The notes beneath the pieces were generated by a model. The model saw only the letters and a list, made by a program, of their open reading frames with translations, was not told the DNA's origin and did not search any database. A DNA stretch of 64,000 nucleotides. Source: Embleya scabrispora (lineage in GTDB: Bacteria; Actinomycetota; Actinomycetes; Streptomycetales; Streptomycetaceae). The position numbers and the translations under genes were made by a program. Shown here in pieces: positions 45,776 to 54,777 of this stretch. How positions within the stretch are numbered: position 1 is the stretch's first letter; each line of letters starts with the position of its first letter. The stretch is taken from NCBI RefSeq assembly GCF_002024165.1, contig NZ_MWQN01000004.1, positions 1 through 64,000 on the forward strand, given 5' to 3'.

Positions 45776-46351
45776 ATGGACGCTATGACCTACACCATGA
45801 AGTCCGCGTTTCCTCTGTTCTGGGTGCTGTTGGCGGTGGTCGGTGCACTGCTCCGCACCCGCCGGAGCCCTTCTCGGCGAGCCGCGCTGGAGACCTGGCA
45901 GCGCTGGTGGGCCGTCGCCGCGCTCGGGTGCGGCAGCCTGTGGATGACGGTGGCCTTCCTCGTCGGGCCCGGCACGATGGCCGACACCATCGGTTTCACG
46001 CGCAGCCCGTTCCAGTTCGAGATCGCCTTCGCGAATCTGGGCCTGGCCGTCATGGGCTTGCGGGCGGCCTCGCGCTCGGCCACGCCCCGCGAGCGCGTGA
46101 CCATCGGCCTCGGCGCCGGCATGTTCCTGTGGGGTGCGGCCGTCGGCCACGTCCACCAGTGGTTCGCCCACGGCGACCACGAGCCGGGCAACACCGGCGG
46201 GGTGTTGATCGCCGACATCCTGCTCCCCGCGGTCATGATCTTCCTCGCCTGGCGAGAGCAGCGACTCCCGGGCGCCGAGCAGGCCGGCGAGCAGGCCGCC
46301 GGTGCCGCCGGGCCCGGCACGTCGCCGGCGCGGCTCACCGAACACGCGTGA
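45776..46351 (+). CDS. DUF6790-family membrane protein
   Basis: 191 residues with about four hydrophobic helices: FPLFWVLLAVVGALL, WAVAALGCGSLWMTVAFLVG, FQFEIAFANLGLAVMGLRAA and GAGMFLWGAAVGHVHQWFAH. The conserved GHVHQ segment lies near the third loop and the end is a charged tail. The family is uncharacterised. Starts at ATG 45776 or 45785 are possible; neither has a clear ribosome-binding site, so translation may be leaderless. Divergent from the MarR gene and presumably its target. Confidence 0.8.
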   Translation: MDAMTYTMKSAFPLFWVLLAVVGALLRTRRSPSRRAALETWQRWWAVAALGCGSLWMTVAFLVGPGTMADTIGFTRSPFQFEIAFANLGLAVMGLRAASRSATPRERVTIGLGAGMFLWGAAVGHVHQWFAHGDHEPGNTGGVLIADILLPAVMIFLAWREQRLPGAEQAGEQAAGAAGPGTSPARLTEHA

Positions 46352-46375
46352 CCGCCGGCGGGCCCGCGAAGGCGT

Positions 46376-47389
46376 TCACTTGTCGCCGGGCACGTCGACG
46401 AACTCGGCGCCGATTTCCGCCAAACGCTCCGCCGCGTAGGACGCGTCGAGCAGTGCCTCGGGAGTGTGGACGCCCGGCGGTACGGCCGCGCCGCGCAGCC
46501 CGAGCAGTCGCTCGACGCCGAGGGCGATGCCCAGCGCGGTCAGCGGTCGTTGCCCGTCCGGATGGACCAGGTAGCGGTGCAGGCCGCGCGGTTGCCCCCC
46601 TGGGCCGGTTCCTTCGACGTCGATGCGGATCTCGACGGAGGCGGGGCCGCCGCGCCGCCGACCCGCGGACTCACCGACGGCGAAGTCGAAGCGGACGTTC
46701 GGCGCCCCCGTCGCCAGCGCGAGACTCGGCACGTCGAGGATGGCGATGCTCCGTCCGGGCACGAGGATCCCGTCGGTACGTGGCACATCCGTCCGCGCGT
46801 CGGGTTCGGCGACCCACGTGAACACGCCGTCACGGCGCACCAGTCCGGCCGAGGTGGCGGTGGCCCACCGCTCAAGATCCGCCAGCCCCGCGGGGCCGCC
46901 GGCATCCGACTCGTCCAGGACGGCGCCGATGCGGATCGTGTCGATGCGTTCGAACTCCCTGGTGGCGTACAGCGTCGCCAGAACACCGATCCCCGCACAG
47001 AAGTGACTCGCCATCAAGACCGCGGAGCCGCCCGGGCGTTGGGCGCTCGCGACGATCTCCGGTGCGATGTCCACCAGGCCGCTGGAAATGCTCAGGTAGG
47101 GCAACCCGCGCTCCTGCGCGTACCTCAGCCCCTGCAACCGGTCGTCCCACAGCGCGGCGACGACCGCCAGATATCCTCCGTCGGCCGGCAGGCCCAAGTC
47201 CCCGCGCCCCAGGTCGACGGTCGCGGCTGTGGCCGCGCCGAGTTCGTCGGCGACCCGCTGGGCGCGGCCGAAGTCGCGGCCCGCGATCGTCAGGGGCAGT
47301 TCCGGGTGCCATCGGCGCAGCACGGCGGCGGCACCCGCACCCGCCTGCCCCGAACCACCCAGAATCAGAACCGAGTTGGGCCGTCCCAT
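46376..47389 (-). CDS. Saccharopine dehydrogenase-like NAD(P)-binding protein
   Basis: 337 residues. It begins MGRPNSVLILGGSGQAGAGA, a Rossmann GxGGxGxxG-type site, followed by PLTIAGRDFGRAQRVADELG and VDLGRGDLGLPADGGYLAVV. The rest is the C-terminal half typical of saccharopine-dehydrogenase-like oxidoreductases, whose substrates are mostly unknown. GGAGA six bases before ATG 47389 sets the start. It faces a TetR gene across 85 bp containing tandem repeats, so repression by that protein is likely. Confidence 0.85.
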   Translation of the reverse strand: MGRPNSVLILGGSGQAGAGAAAVLRRWHPELPLTIAGRDFGRAQRVADELGAATAATVDLGRGDLGLPADGGYLAVVAALWDDRLQGLRYAQERGLPYLSISSGLVDIAPEIVASAQRPGGSAVLMASHFCAGIGVLATLYATREFERIDTIRIGAVLDESDAGGPAGLADLERWATATSAGLVRRDGVFTWVAEPDARTDVPRTDGILVPGRSIAILDVPSLALATGAPNVRFDFAVGESAGRRRGGPASVEIRIDVEGTGPGGQPRGLHRYLVHPDGQRPLTALGIALGVERLLGLRGAAVPPGVHTPEALLDASYAAERLAEIGAEFVDVPGDK

Positions 47390-47414
47390 GGTGAGTCTCC
47401 TTCGCCATCGCCAA

Positions 47415-47442
47415 CCTACATTTTGTAACCTACGTTTTGTAA
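47415..47442. promoter_or_regulatory. Tandem 14-bp direct repeats, likely TetR operator
   Basis: CCTACATTTTGTAA and CCTACGTTTTGTAA lie back to back, identical but for one base. They are AT-rich and centred between the divergent oxidoreductase and TetR genes. Direct rather than inverted order would place two dimers or two half-sites on the same face. Confidence 0.65.
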
Positions 47443-47474
47443 CATAAGCTGGAAGGCGACAGCAAGGGAGGACC

Positions 47475-48065
47475 ATGGCGACCACACCGACCCGCCTGTC
47501 CAAGGCGGCCAGGCGGGAGCAGTTGCTCGACACCGCCGTGGCGATCGTGCGCACCCAGGGTGCCGACGGGCTCACGCTGGTCACCCTCGCCGAGGCAGCC
47601 GGCGTCAGCAGGCCGATCGTGTACGACCACTTCGGCACCCGCCCCGGCCTGCTGCTCGCGCTCTACCGGCGCCTCGACGAACGCCACCGGGCCTCCGTCA
47701 CCCGGGCGTTGCGGGATGCCGCGCCCGTTGCCGAGGAGGTCGCCCGCGTCATCAGCGCCGCGTATTTCGCCTGCGCCACCGACATGCCGGAGCTCAACGC
47801 GGTTTCCGCGGCGCTCAAGGGCAATCCGGACATGGAGGCAGGCAGACAGGAGATGGCCGACGACTATGCCGACCTGATGGCCGCCGCGCTGCGGCCGTAC
47901 ACGCACCTTCGGGTCGACGCCCTTCGGCTGTGCTGTACCGGCGTGCTGGGCGCGGCCGAGGCGCTCGCCATCGAACTGAACCGCGGGCGGGCCTCCGTGG
48001 ATGACGTGGTCGACACACTCACCGGCCTGGTCGTGGCCGGCCTCGGAACCGGGACCGTCCGCTAG
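47475..48065 (+). CDS. TetR-family regulator
   Basis: 196 residues, with GGGAGG before the ATG. The N-terminal domain reads REQLLDTAVAIVRTQGADGL and TLVTLAEAAGVSRPIVYDHF. The C-terminal domain includes ARVISAAYFACATDMPELNA and LRLCCTGVLGAAEALAIELN. Divergent from the saccharopine-dehydrogenase-like gene, which it probably controls through the tandem repeats between them. The ligand cannot be inferred. Confidence 0.88.
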   Translation: MATTPTRLSKAARREQLLDTAVAIVRTQGADGLTLVTLAEAAGVSRPIVYDHFGTRPGLLLALYRRLDERHRASVTRALRDAAPVAEEVARVISAAYFACATDMPELNAVSAALKGNPDMEAGRQEMADDYADLMAAALRPYTHLRVDALRLCCTGVLGAAEALAIELNRGRASVDDVVDTLTGLVVAGLGTGTVR

Positions 48066-48408
48066 CTAGCGCGTGTCTTCGAACCGCCGCCGAGTTCCAC
48101 GACGCCCGGCACCGCACCTCGCCGCCCCGGGAGAACAGGCGGGTGAACGCTCGTGGGTTCGCGTTCCGGGTGTCGGCCCACCCATCGATGTCCTTCCAGG
48201 GCTGGGCCGGGTGCCCCGGTGCCACCGCAACATCCGCCCGGACGCGAAGCCTTCCGCCTCGCCACCGCGAACTCCGTCTCGATCTACCTCTTGCGTGTCG
48301 GTCCCGGTGACCGGCCGCCTGTACGGCGACCGGTTCGGAACGAATGACCGACTGCACGCGGGGCGGGAGGAGTGCTGTCGGCACGGTCATACCCACAGAC
48401 ACGACGGC
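48066..48408. other. No confident gene; possible IS630 tail
   Basis: On the minus strand PWKDIDGWADTRNANPRAFT resembles the C-terminal stretch of IS630-type transposases (W-x-x-x-x-N-x-N-P-x-x-F). It is too short to be sure. Nothing else is recognisable. Confidence 0.25.
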
Positions 48409-48873
48409 TCAGTTGGCCCCGCGCTGACCGGAGAGGTGTAGGTCCAGGATCTCCTCGTCGCCGAAGACCCGGCCTGTGAGAACGAATCCCGCGGAGATGT
48501 ACAGCGCCCTGGCCGCAACATTGTCCGCACGTACACCGAGCCGGATCAGGGGTGCCGAGAACACCTCCCGCGCGTGCGTGACGACTTCCCGGAGAGCGGC
48601 GCGTCCCAGTCCCCGGGCCTGGTGGGCCTCGTCGATCATCAAGCGGTAGAGCCAGATCTCCCCGTCGTCGGGATCGGGTCCGTACATCGCGAAACCCACC
48701 GCGCGCCCCTCGTGCAGCACCGCCCTGGTCACGAAACCCGGGAGAAAGCGACTCTCCGCGATCGAGTACACGTTCGGCGCGATGAAGTCGCGTTGTTCCC
48801 GGGAGACCGTCAGGTCGACCACGTCCTCCCAGTTCGCGTGGTCCAGATCGGTAAGCAGCACACGAATCGACAT
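48409..48873 (-). CDS. GNAT-family N-acetyltransferase
   Basis: 154 residues. Starts MSIRVLLTDLDHANWEDVVD, with the acetyl-CoA motif DEAHQARGLGRAALREVVTH (Q/R-x-x-G-x-G/A) and the last conserved part RLGVRADNVAARALYISAGF. The early pattern NVYSIAESRFLPGFVTRAVL and GEIWLYRLMIDEAHQ resembles diamine/spermidine acetyltransferases of the BltD type, so a polyamine-like amine is a reasonable but unproved acceptor. Confidence 0.85.
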   Translation of the reverse strand: MSIRVLLTDLDHANWEDVVDLTVSREQRDFIAPNVYSIAESRFLPGFVTRAVLHEGRAVGFAMYGPDPDDGEIWLYRLMIDEAHQARGLGRAALREVVTHAREVFSAPLIRLGVRADNVAARALYISAGFVLTGRVFGDEEILDLHLSGQRGAN

Positions 48874-48938
48874 GGGGTATTCATACAAGCTACCGGCCGA
48901 GTGGGCATCCCAATTCGAGCCGGTGACCAGTGCGAACG

Positions 48939-49490
48939 TCACGCGCGGACACCGTGGGGCAGGGTGCCCGAGCACGCGGGGCTTGTACTCGACAGGGGGA
49001 CGGGGAGTTCGCGGAGGCCGTTGGCTGTGAACGATTCCCGGCGTGCGAGGGCGTGTTCGGGGTGGGCGAGGGTGAGGCGGGGGAAGCGGGTGAAGAGGGC
49101 GCGTAGCGCGACGTCGGCCTCCATGCGGGTCAGGGGCGCGCCGAGGCGGTGGTGCGGGCCGTGGCCGAAGGCGAGGTGTTCCTTGCCCGCGCGGGCGGGG
49201 TCGAACACATTGGGGTCGGCGTGCACGGCCGGGGCGCGGCCGGCCGCGCCGAAGGCGATGATCATGGCATCGCCGTGGCGGATGGTAACGCCCTCGTCGA
49301 GGTCGATGTCCTCGAGGGCGTAGCGCAGGGGCATGTGGGCGATGGGGCCTTCGAGACGCAGGGTTTCCTCGACGACGTCGTTCCGGCCGATGCTCGCGTG
49401 TCGCAGGTGTACGTGGTGGTCGGGGTGGGTCGGGAGAGCGTGGACGGTGTTGCACGTCGTCGAGTGCCTTGCCAACAGTGAGCCTTCTCC
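48939..49490 (-). pseudogene. Cytochrome P450 C-terminal fragment with the heme cysteine replaced
   Basis: The part from the end of the I-helix region to the C-terminus remains: DVVEETLRLEGPIAHMPLRY (E-x-x-R), IRHGDAMIIAFGAAGRAP, DPARAGKEHLAFGHGPHHRL. In the last motif the heme-ligating cysteine expected in FGxGxHxC is arginine (codon at 49146-49148). The N-terminal half, including substrate regions, is absent. It is a dead gene by two independent criteria. Confidence 0.75.
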
Positions 49491-49667
49491 GATCAGGGCA
49501 CCGACGCCAACCTGCGTCGGAGCACACCGAATTCCAGCACGGCCGAGATCCCTCGGCGAGACCTCGGCGTCGGAGCAGAGGTCGATGTTTGCGAACCCCT
49601 CCCGCCCCGGAGGTGGGTCGCCGGATGCCACCCGGCCGGTGGTTCCGATGTGCTTTGGCATCCGCGC

Positions 49668-50168
49668 ATGGTGATCTCGACTACCTTCACGCACACGTGG
49701 AGGAGTGGTGCCGCGACGATGCTCGCGGCGTATCCGAAGCGGATCCGGTGGTTGATCGTCACGCTGCCCGTATTCCTGCCCCTGTTGGCGATCCTCACCG
49801 AGGAGGGCTTCGCGCGCTGATGGCTGCTCCTCATGCCGTTTGCCCTGGTGTTCGTTCACGGCAGGCAGGTGCGCTCGCTGATCGGGCAGGGTGTGATCGA
49901 AGTCGTCCTGGACGACGACGGCTTCACCCGCACCCGACCGGGCGTGGGCGCGTCGACGGTGCTCTGGCCCGCGGCGTTGGACGTACGGCGGCAGTACGGG
50001 TTGTTGGTGATCGGGACGGCCCCGGGCTGTGTCGCCACCGTTCCCGAGCACGCCTTCGACGCCGAACAACCTGCCCGGGTCGACCGGTTCATCCAAAGAG
50101 GCCGCGGCGCATCCGCGACACACGTCCCGGTCTCGGCCACCGGGCCGACGGCAGACACCTCGGCCTGA
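49668..50168 (+). pseudogene. YcxB-like membrane protein with in-frame TGA
   Basis: From ATG 49668 the protein reads MVISTTFTHTWRSGAATMLA and a first helix RWLIVTLPVFLPLLAILTEE. At 49818-49820 a TGA interrupts GFAR/WLLLMPFALVFVHGRQ, and the same frame then continues as GVIEVVLDDDGFTRTRPGVG, STVLWPAALDVRRQYGLLVI and FIQRGRG. Two helices followed by a beta-rich domain with a conserved W fit the YcxB-like family. Read-through or re-start at GTG/ATG after the stop could still give the soluble part. Confidence 0.55.
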
Positions 50169-50277
50169 CCTCCGGAGCACCGGACCCGCAGCTCGACGAA
50201 CCTCCCCGGCACGGCGGCCGGCGCCGCAGGCCCGGCATGTCGCCGGCGCGGCGCACCGGGCGCTCCCCCGGCTTCGG

Positions 50278-50760
50278 GCGATCATCGCCATGCGGAACGT
50301 CGACGGACTGCATCGGACGGCGGGCAGCCCCGTCGAGCGCGTGCTCGAACTGCACGGGAGCCCGGCTCGGGCCCGCTGCGTGCGATGCCGCTGCCGGGTG
50401 CCGATGGCGGACGCGCTGCGCGCGGGTCCGGGCGGCATGGACGAGCCCCCGTGTCCGGCGTGCGGGAAGGGGACGTTGCGCCCGGACACGGTCCCGTTCG
50501 GCGAACACCGGGATCTCGACCTCGTCGGGCGTACCGCGAACGCCTTGCGGACGGCCGAGGTATTGCTCGTGATCGGAACCTCGCTGCGGGTGCGAGCCGC
50601 CGCCGACCCGTGCACCGCCGCGATCGACCGCGGTGTCGAGTCGATCATCGTCAACGCCGAACCCACACCGTGCGACGACGCCGCAAGCACCGTGTTGCGG
50701 GGCTGCATCGAGGTGGTCGTGCCGCGACGGGTGAATGCGCGCGTGGCCGGCGGAACGCCG
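50278..50760 (+). pseudogene. Sirtuin (NAD-dependent deacylase) lacking its N-terminal NAD site
   Basis: Core sirtuin motifs: MRNVDGLHRTAGSPVERVLE (Q/R-N-V-D-G-L-H with catalytic H nearby), the zinc site CVRCRCRV and CPACGKG, LRPDTVPFGEHRDLDLV, EVLLVIGTSLRVRAAADP and VESIIVNAEPTPCDD. The GAGIS Rossmann start and about 80 residues are missing. Without them NAD cannot bind, so it is a relic even though the frame is open. Confidence 0.7.
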
Positions 50761-50943
50761 ACCCGACGAGGCGTCCGTTTCCACCGCGCCCGCCCACGCC
50801 ATCGCGGAACGCCCGTGCACGCAACCCGGTGTCGCCGGTCGACCGGAGGGGGTGCTCCGGTCCGCCCCTCCCCCGTGTCACGAGGATTCCGACGGCTTCG
50901 TATCATCGCCGCCTGTCCGGAATTCGCCGCCCCGCGGGCCGAA

Positions 50944-52935
50944 TCACGTGGACGCGGCCGCCGCTGCTGTCGCGAGGAGTTCCGGTACGGTCCCGGTGAA
51001 GTCCGGCAGCAGCATCACGGCCACCGCCCACGCCTCCGGGTCGCCGGCGATCGTCGCCCGCACGTGCTCGGCGATCATGGCGGAGGCTTCGGCGTGGCCG
51101 TCGGGGAAGACGCCGAACAGGTCCGCCAGTGCTTCCAGCAACCGCACCGCCGGGTGGCCGAGTTCGACGAACTCCCCGACCGAGAGCACTTCGTCGGCGA
51201 GGGCGTTGCCGAACCAGCACAGTCCGAGACGAGCCTGCCGCGACGCGGGTGGAAGCGGCCGGGCGAGTGCCGCGAGCGCGTGCTCGCGCGAGCCGGCGGC
51301 CAGTTCGACCGCCAGCCGGTCGTCCACGTCCGCGGCCGCACGGAGCAGTTCGGCGGGACACGACGAATGCCGGGCGAGGAGCACCAGCGCCGCGCGCGGC
51401 AGCGGGTCGTGCTCGTGGGCCGCCGCGGCCGCGGGCCAGAACGAGTCCGGCACGTGCCGCGCCGCGCGTTCGGGCCGTGCGCGAATGGCGGCGACGAGCT
51501 CGTCCGGCTGCTCACGGCGCAGGGTTTCGGCGCGCAATCGGGCCAGGCCGTCGGGGGCGCCGAGGGCCCACCGCCGGGCCTGCCGCGTGGCGGGCGTGTG
51601 GGTCAGCAGCGACCGCAGCCGGGGGTCGAGCAGCGCCCCCCGGCCCTGCGCCTCCCACAGGCTGAGCAGCCCCCGCAACACGCCCGCCGGGCCCAGGTCG
51701 TCGGCGCGGCGGCGCAGCACCGCGCGGAGCAACGCGGTGTGATGGCCGTGCACCGCCTCCAGGCAGCCGTCCCGGTACGGCGCGTTCAGCCAACTGCGGT
51801 CGAATGCCGTCAGCCGCACCCGGGGCGACGCGTCGCGGCGGGTCGCGACGAAGGCCGCGTACCGGATCGCGGGGTTCGACGACTCGAACAACAGCGCGGC
51901 GTTGATGTGCCGGTCGTGCCTCGCGAGCAGCACGCCCGCCGTCTTTCGGTCGGGGATCAGCCGGCCGACGAGGGCACGCGCGTCGAGCTCAGGGTTTCGC
52001 ATCAGCGCGAGGACGAGGTGGCCGGGAAGCGGCTCGTCGACCCACCTGAACACGTCGCGGACGTCGGAGGGCAGCACCGCGAGCACGGCGGCGGCGTCCT
52101 TCGGCGGGAGCCGGCCCAGCAGTCCGAGCGGGGTCATGCGGCCCCAACGTTGCGCCATGACCCGGGCGGTGTCGCGATCGTGCGGGTCGGCTCCCGCGAG
52201 GGGCGCCCCGGCGCCGACGCGGTCTGGACCGGCGGCGCTTGCGGCGTCCGCGCACAACTCGGTGAACGTCCCCGGGTAGTCCGGTGCGTGGTGCGCCAGC
52301 CACGCCCACGCGGCCGGGTCGGGGCCCGGGAGCATGCGGGCCGCCTCGTCCAGGACGCGGTCCAGGGGTGCGATGCGGGGCTCGGCGTGCACGGCACGCG
52401 CGTGCCGAGCCACGGTGCCCAGCGCGCGCCACGCGGGTCGGCCCTCGAGGGCGAATTGCCGGGCGGTCAGGAGGCGTCGGTCCAGCGCCGCGCTGAACGC
52501 GGTGCCCTGGCGCCCCGTGGTGACATCGCCCGGCGACTCGGCGGCCAGGACGAGGGCGGCGTCCGTCGGGCAGTCGGGGTGGATGAGCAACTGACGAGCG
52601 ATGTCGTCGCGGTATGGCACGCGCAGGTGCTCGGCTGCGATCAGGTCCCAGTCGCTGCGGGAATGTCCGTCGAGTGCCGTGCCGTCCACGCGGGTCTTGA
52701 GATTCCGCAGCCACTGCGCCAAGGGGGTGCCCGGGTCCGGGCCTGCCACGCCGTCCGGCGGCGACTGCGTGCCGAGCGCCACGGCGCCGGCCCGAACACG
52801 GTGAACGCCGGCTTCGACGTCGGAGACAACGACCGACGGCCCGAGACGGACGCGGACCCGCGCGGCCGTCGCCGCATCGGTGTACTCGAGCAGCAGATCG
52901 ACTGGGGATACCCGGCCGCCCTCGTCATCCTTCAC
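50944..52935 (-). CDS. Large orphan protein, 663 aa, helical-repeat-like
   Basis: Starts MKDDEGGRVSPVDLLLEYTD. After an N-terminal part (LAQWLRNLKTRVDGTALDG) most of the protein consists of short helices with leucine and alanine heptad-like spacing, e.g. DIARQLLIHPDCPTDAALVL, HLVLALMRNPELDARALVGR and SNPAIRYAAFVATRRDASPR, suggestive of a leucine-rich-variant or HEAT-like solenoid. No membrane helix, signal peptide or catalytic motif is seen. Such proteins usually bind other macromolecules. I do not recognise the family; it is one continuous frame, unlike many neighbours. Confidence 0.8.
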   Translation of the reverse strand: MKDDEGGRVSPVDLLLEYTDAATAARVRVRLGPSVVVSDVEAGVHRVRAGAVALGTQSPPDGVAGPDPGTPLAQWLRNLKTRVDGTALDGHSRSDWDLIAAEHLRVPYRDDIARQLLIHPDCPTDAALVLAAESPGDVTTGRQGTAFSAALDRRLLTARQFALEGRPAWRALGTVARHARAVHAEPRIAPLDRVLDEAARMLPGPDPAAWAWLAHHAPDYPGTFTELCADAASAAGPDRVGAGAPLAGADPHDRDTARVMAQRWGRMTPLGLLGRLPPKDAAAVLAVLPSDVRDVFRWVDEPLPGHLVLALMRNPELDARALVGRLIPDRKTAGVLLARHDRHINAALLFESSNPAIRYAAFVATRRDASPRVRLTAFDRSWLNAPYRDGCLEAVHGHHTALLRAVLRRRADDLGPAGVLRGLLSLWEAQGRGALLDPRLRSLLTHTPATRQARRWALGAPDGLARLRAETLRREQPDELVAAIRARPERAARHVPDSFWPAAAAAHEHDPLPRAALVLLARHSSCPAELLRAAADVDDRLAVELAAGSREHALAALARPLPPASRQARLGLCWFGNALADEVLSVGEFVELGHPAVRLLEALADLFGVFPDGHAEASAMIAEHVRATIAGDPEAWAVAVMLLPDFTGTVPELLATAAAAAST

Positions 52936-53787
52936 CCCGCGACGATACCGACGCCCGACGCCGGCGGTCGGACGGGGCTCGACGACGGGGAAGGTGGGCC
53001 CGGACCCGCACCCGAACCCGGCCCGGACAACGCACGAGGCGGACCGGTCCGTCCACCGGCCCGCCTCGCTCCTCCGTACCTCTTCCTCGGGGTCACCGAC
53101 GCGGCGGAAGCGGGCGTCACCGCTCGGCGAACGGCACGGCGTTCATGGTGTCGAGCACGACGTGGACCTCGGCGAACCGGTACCCGTCCCCCTCGCGCCG
53201 TGCGGGTCCGGTCGATGCGCAGGGCGGTCCGCCCGGCCGACCGAACTCCTCACGGGTGGGGGCGTTCCCTCGGGCCCGACGCCGAGCCCCTGCTCCTGGC
53301 CGTCCGCCACGGCGACGGCCCGTTCCGGAACACCTTCACGTTCACCCCCGAGGATGTCGTCGCAGGCCTGCTCCCCCACCTTCGCCGCTCTCGAAGTAGG
53401 CTCCGCGGCATCCGGGATGCCCTTTCCGCCCGGAGGCCGCGATGGGGGCAACGTGCGGTTCCCGTGAGGGCTTTCGGCGGTCGCGGTGGAACGTAGTCCC
53501 ACTGCGCACGATCACCTTTGGTGACCGTGGCCCACTGCTTCATCCACGACCCGCCGACCCCGAACGTCATCCAACACGCGAACGCCACCGTACGACCCGC
53601 CCGCCCACACGGCACGCAACTCCCGTCCGCGATCTACGACGAGCCGGCCGGGCAGCGTCATGAAAGCCCGAGGTCGGCCTCCCCGGCGGGAAATCCGGTT
53701 CACTGGCGGCCAACCGGTATGGCACGCTCGCCTCGACCGCGAACGTCGCCTCCCCGACGTCGTCTCGTCGTGTGACCCCGGAGCGCC
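52936..53787. other. No confident gene
   Basis: About 850 bp without a recognisable family. A plus-strand piece near 53270-53390 (EPLLLAVRHGDGPFRNTFTF, TPEDVVAGLLPHLRRS) looks like the end of a real protein but has no intact start. The right end should hold the promoter of the lipoprotein gene. Confidence 0.35.
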
Positions 53788-54588
53788 ATGATTCGCCGTG
53801 CCGTACCCTTCCTCGCCGTCGTCGCCCTGTGTGCCGGTTGCTCCGGCACCTCCCCCGGCCGGGCCGAGTCCCCATCGCAACCCGCTCCCCCGGCCGCCGA
53901 TCATGGCGAGACGGTCCGCACGGCCATCGCCGCCACCCGCGCGGGCACCGCCCACTTCGAGACGCGACACGAACTCGGCGCCGAGGGCAAACACTTCATG
54001 CTGACGATGACCGGCGACTTCGATTTCGCCGGCGACCTCGGGCACGTCGCCGTGGACTTCCCCGAGGGCGGTATCAGCCACATCGACGAAATCTTCGCCG
54101 ACGGCCGCGTCCATGTGTCCAACCTGCCGCAGACCGAGGGCAAATGGGCGACGATGCCGCGCACGGCCGCCGAAGCCCACTACGTGCTCCGCGCCCCGCT
54201 GAACGATCCCGAGCACGTCCTCGAACAACTCGCCTCGATCCACGAGACGACCAGGGTCGGCGCCGAGGACCTCGACGGCACGCCCACCACCCACTATCGC
54301 GGGGCACTCCTCGAGGACGCGATCACCCTGCGCATCACCGAGAAGATACGCGCCGGACCCCCGGACATCGCACCGCTGTTCCCCGACGGTCGGCTGAGCA
54401 TCCCCGCGGACGTGTGGCTGAACTCCGAGGGCCGCGTCGTCCGCACCCGACTGACACTCCAAGAGGCGGGCATGGACGTCGTCGCCACCACGACCTTCTC
54501 CCGCCACGGCACCCCGGTCCACGTCGACACCCCCAAGGCCGAACAAACCGTGCCCGTCGACACCATCAAGGGCGTCCTCCCCGGCTGA
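53788..54588 (+). CDS. LppX/LprG-like lipoprotein
   Basis: 266 residues. Signal peptide and lipobox MIRRAVPFLAVVALCAGCSG with the lipidated cysteine at residue 18. The mature part, about 45-265, has a half-barrel-like beta pattern (TAHFETRHELGAEGKHFMLT, GHVAVDFPEGGISHIDEIFA, DVWLNSEGRVVRTRLTLQEA) as in the LppX/LprAFG lipid-carrier family, a similarity I judge by eye only. It is anchored on the outer face of the membrane. A second lipoprotein gene follows 189 bp downstream on the same strand. Confidence 0.75.
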   Translation: MIRRAVPFLAVVALCAGCSGTSPGRAESPSQPAPPAADHGETVRTAIAATRAGTAHFETRHELGAEGKHFMLTMTGDFDFAGDLGHVAVDFPEGGISHIDEIFADGRVHVSNLPQTEGKWATMPRTAAEAHYVLRAPLNDPEHVLEQLASIHETTRVGAEDLDGTPTTHYRGALLEDAITLRITEKIRAGPPDIAPLFPDGRLSIPADVWLNSEGRVVRTRLTLQEAGMDVVATTTFSRHGTPVHVDTPKAEQTVPVDTIKGVLPG

Positions 54589-54777
54589 CCCACACACCCC
54601 ACCCCGCCCCGACACCACACCCGACCCGACCCGACCCCGCGGGCACAGCCGACACGACGGCGGGGGCGTTCGACGGCCGCAGGGCGAACGTGTCGGTGCA
54701 CGGGCACGGTATGTCGGCCGGGGCGGGCGTGCGAGGATGCGCGCGTCCCCAGGACCCAGTGATCGGTAGACCCTGTT

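Noticed and set aside
48062-48265. IS630 transposase fragment as a confident feature
   Set aside because: Only about 20 residues (around DTRNANPRAFT) resemble the family; too little for a firm call, so it is only mentioned in the gap entry.
50029-53496. A 1155-codon plus-strand frame
   Set aside because: It covers the antisense of the 663-residue gene; only the sirtuin segment near its start has motifs. The rest is a high-GC shadow frame.
54600-54660. CCCGA/CCCCA-rich stretch as a functional repeat array
   Set aside because: It is short, irregular low-complexity sequence between two lipoprotein genes and has no fixed unit.
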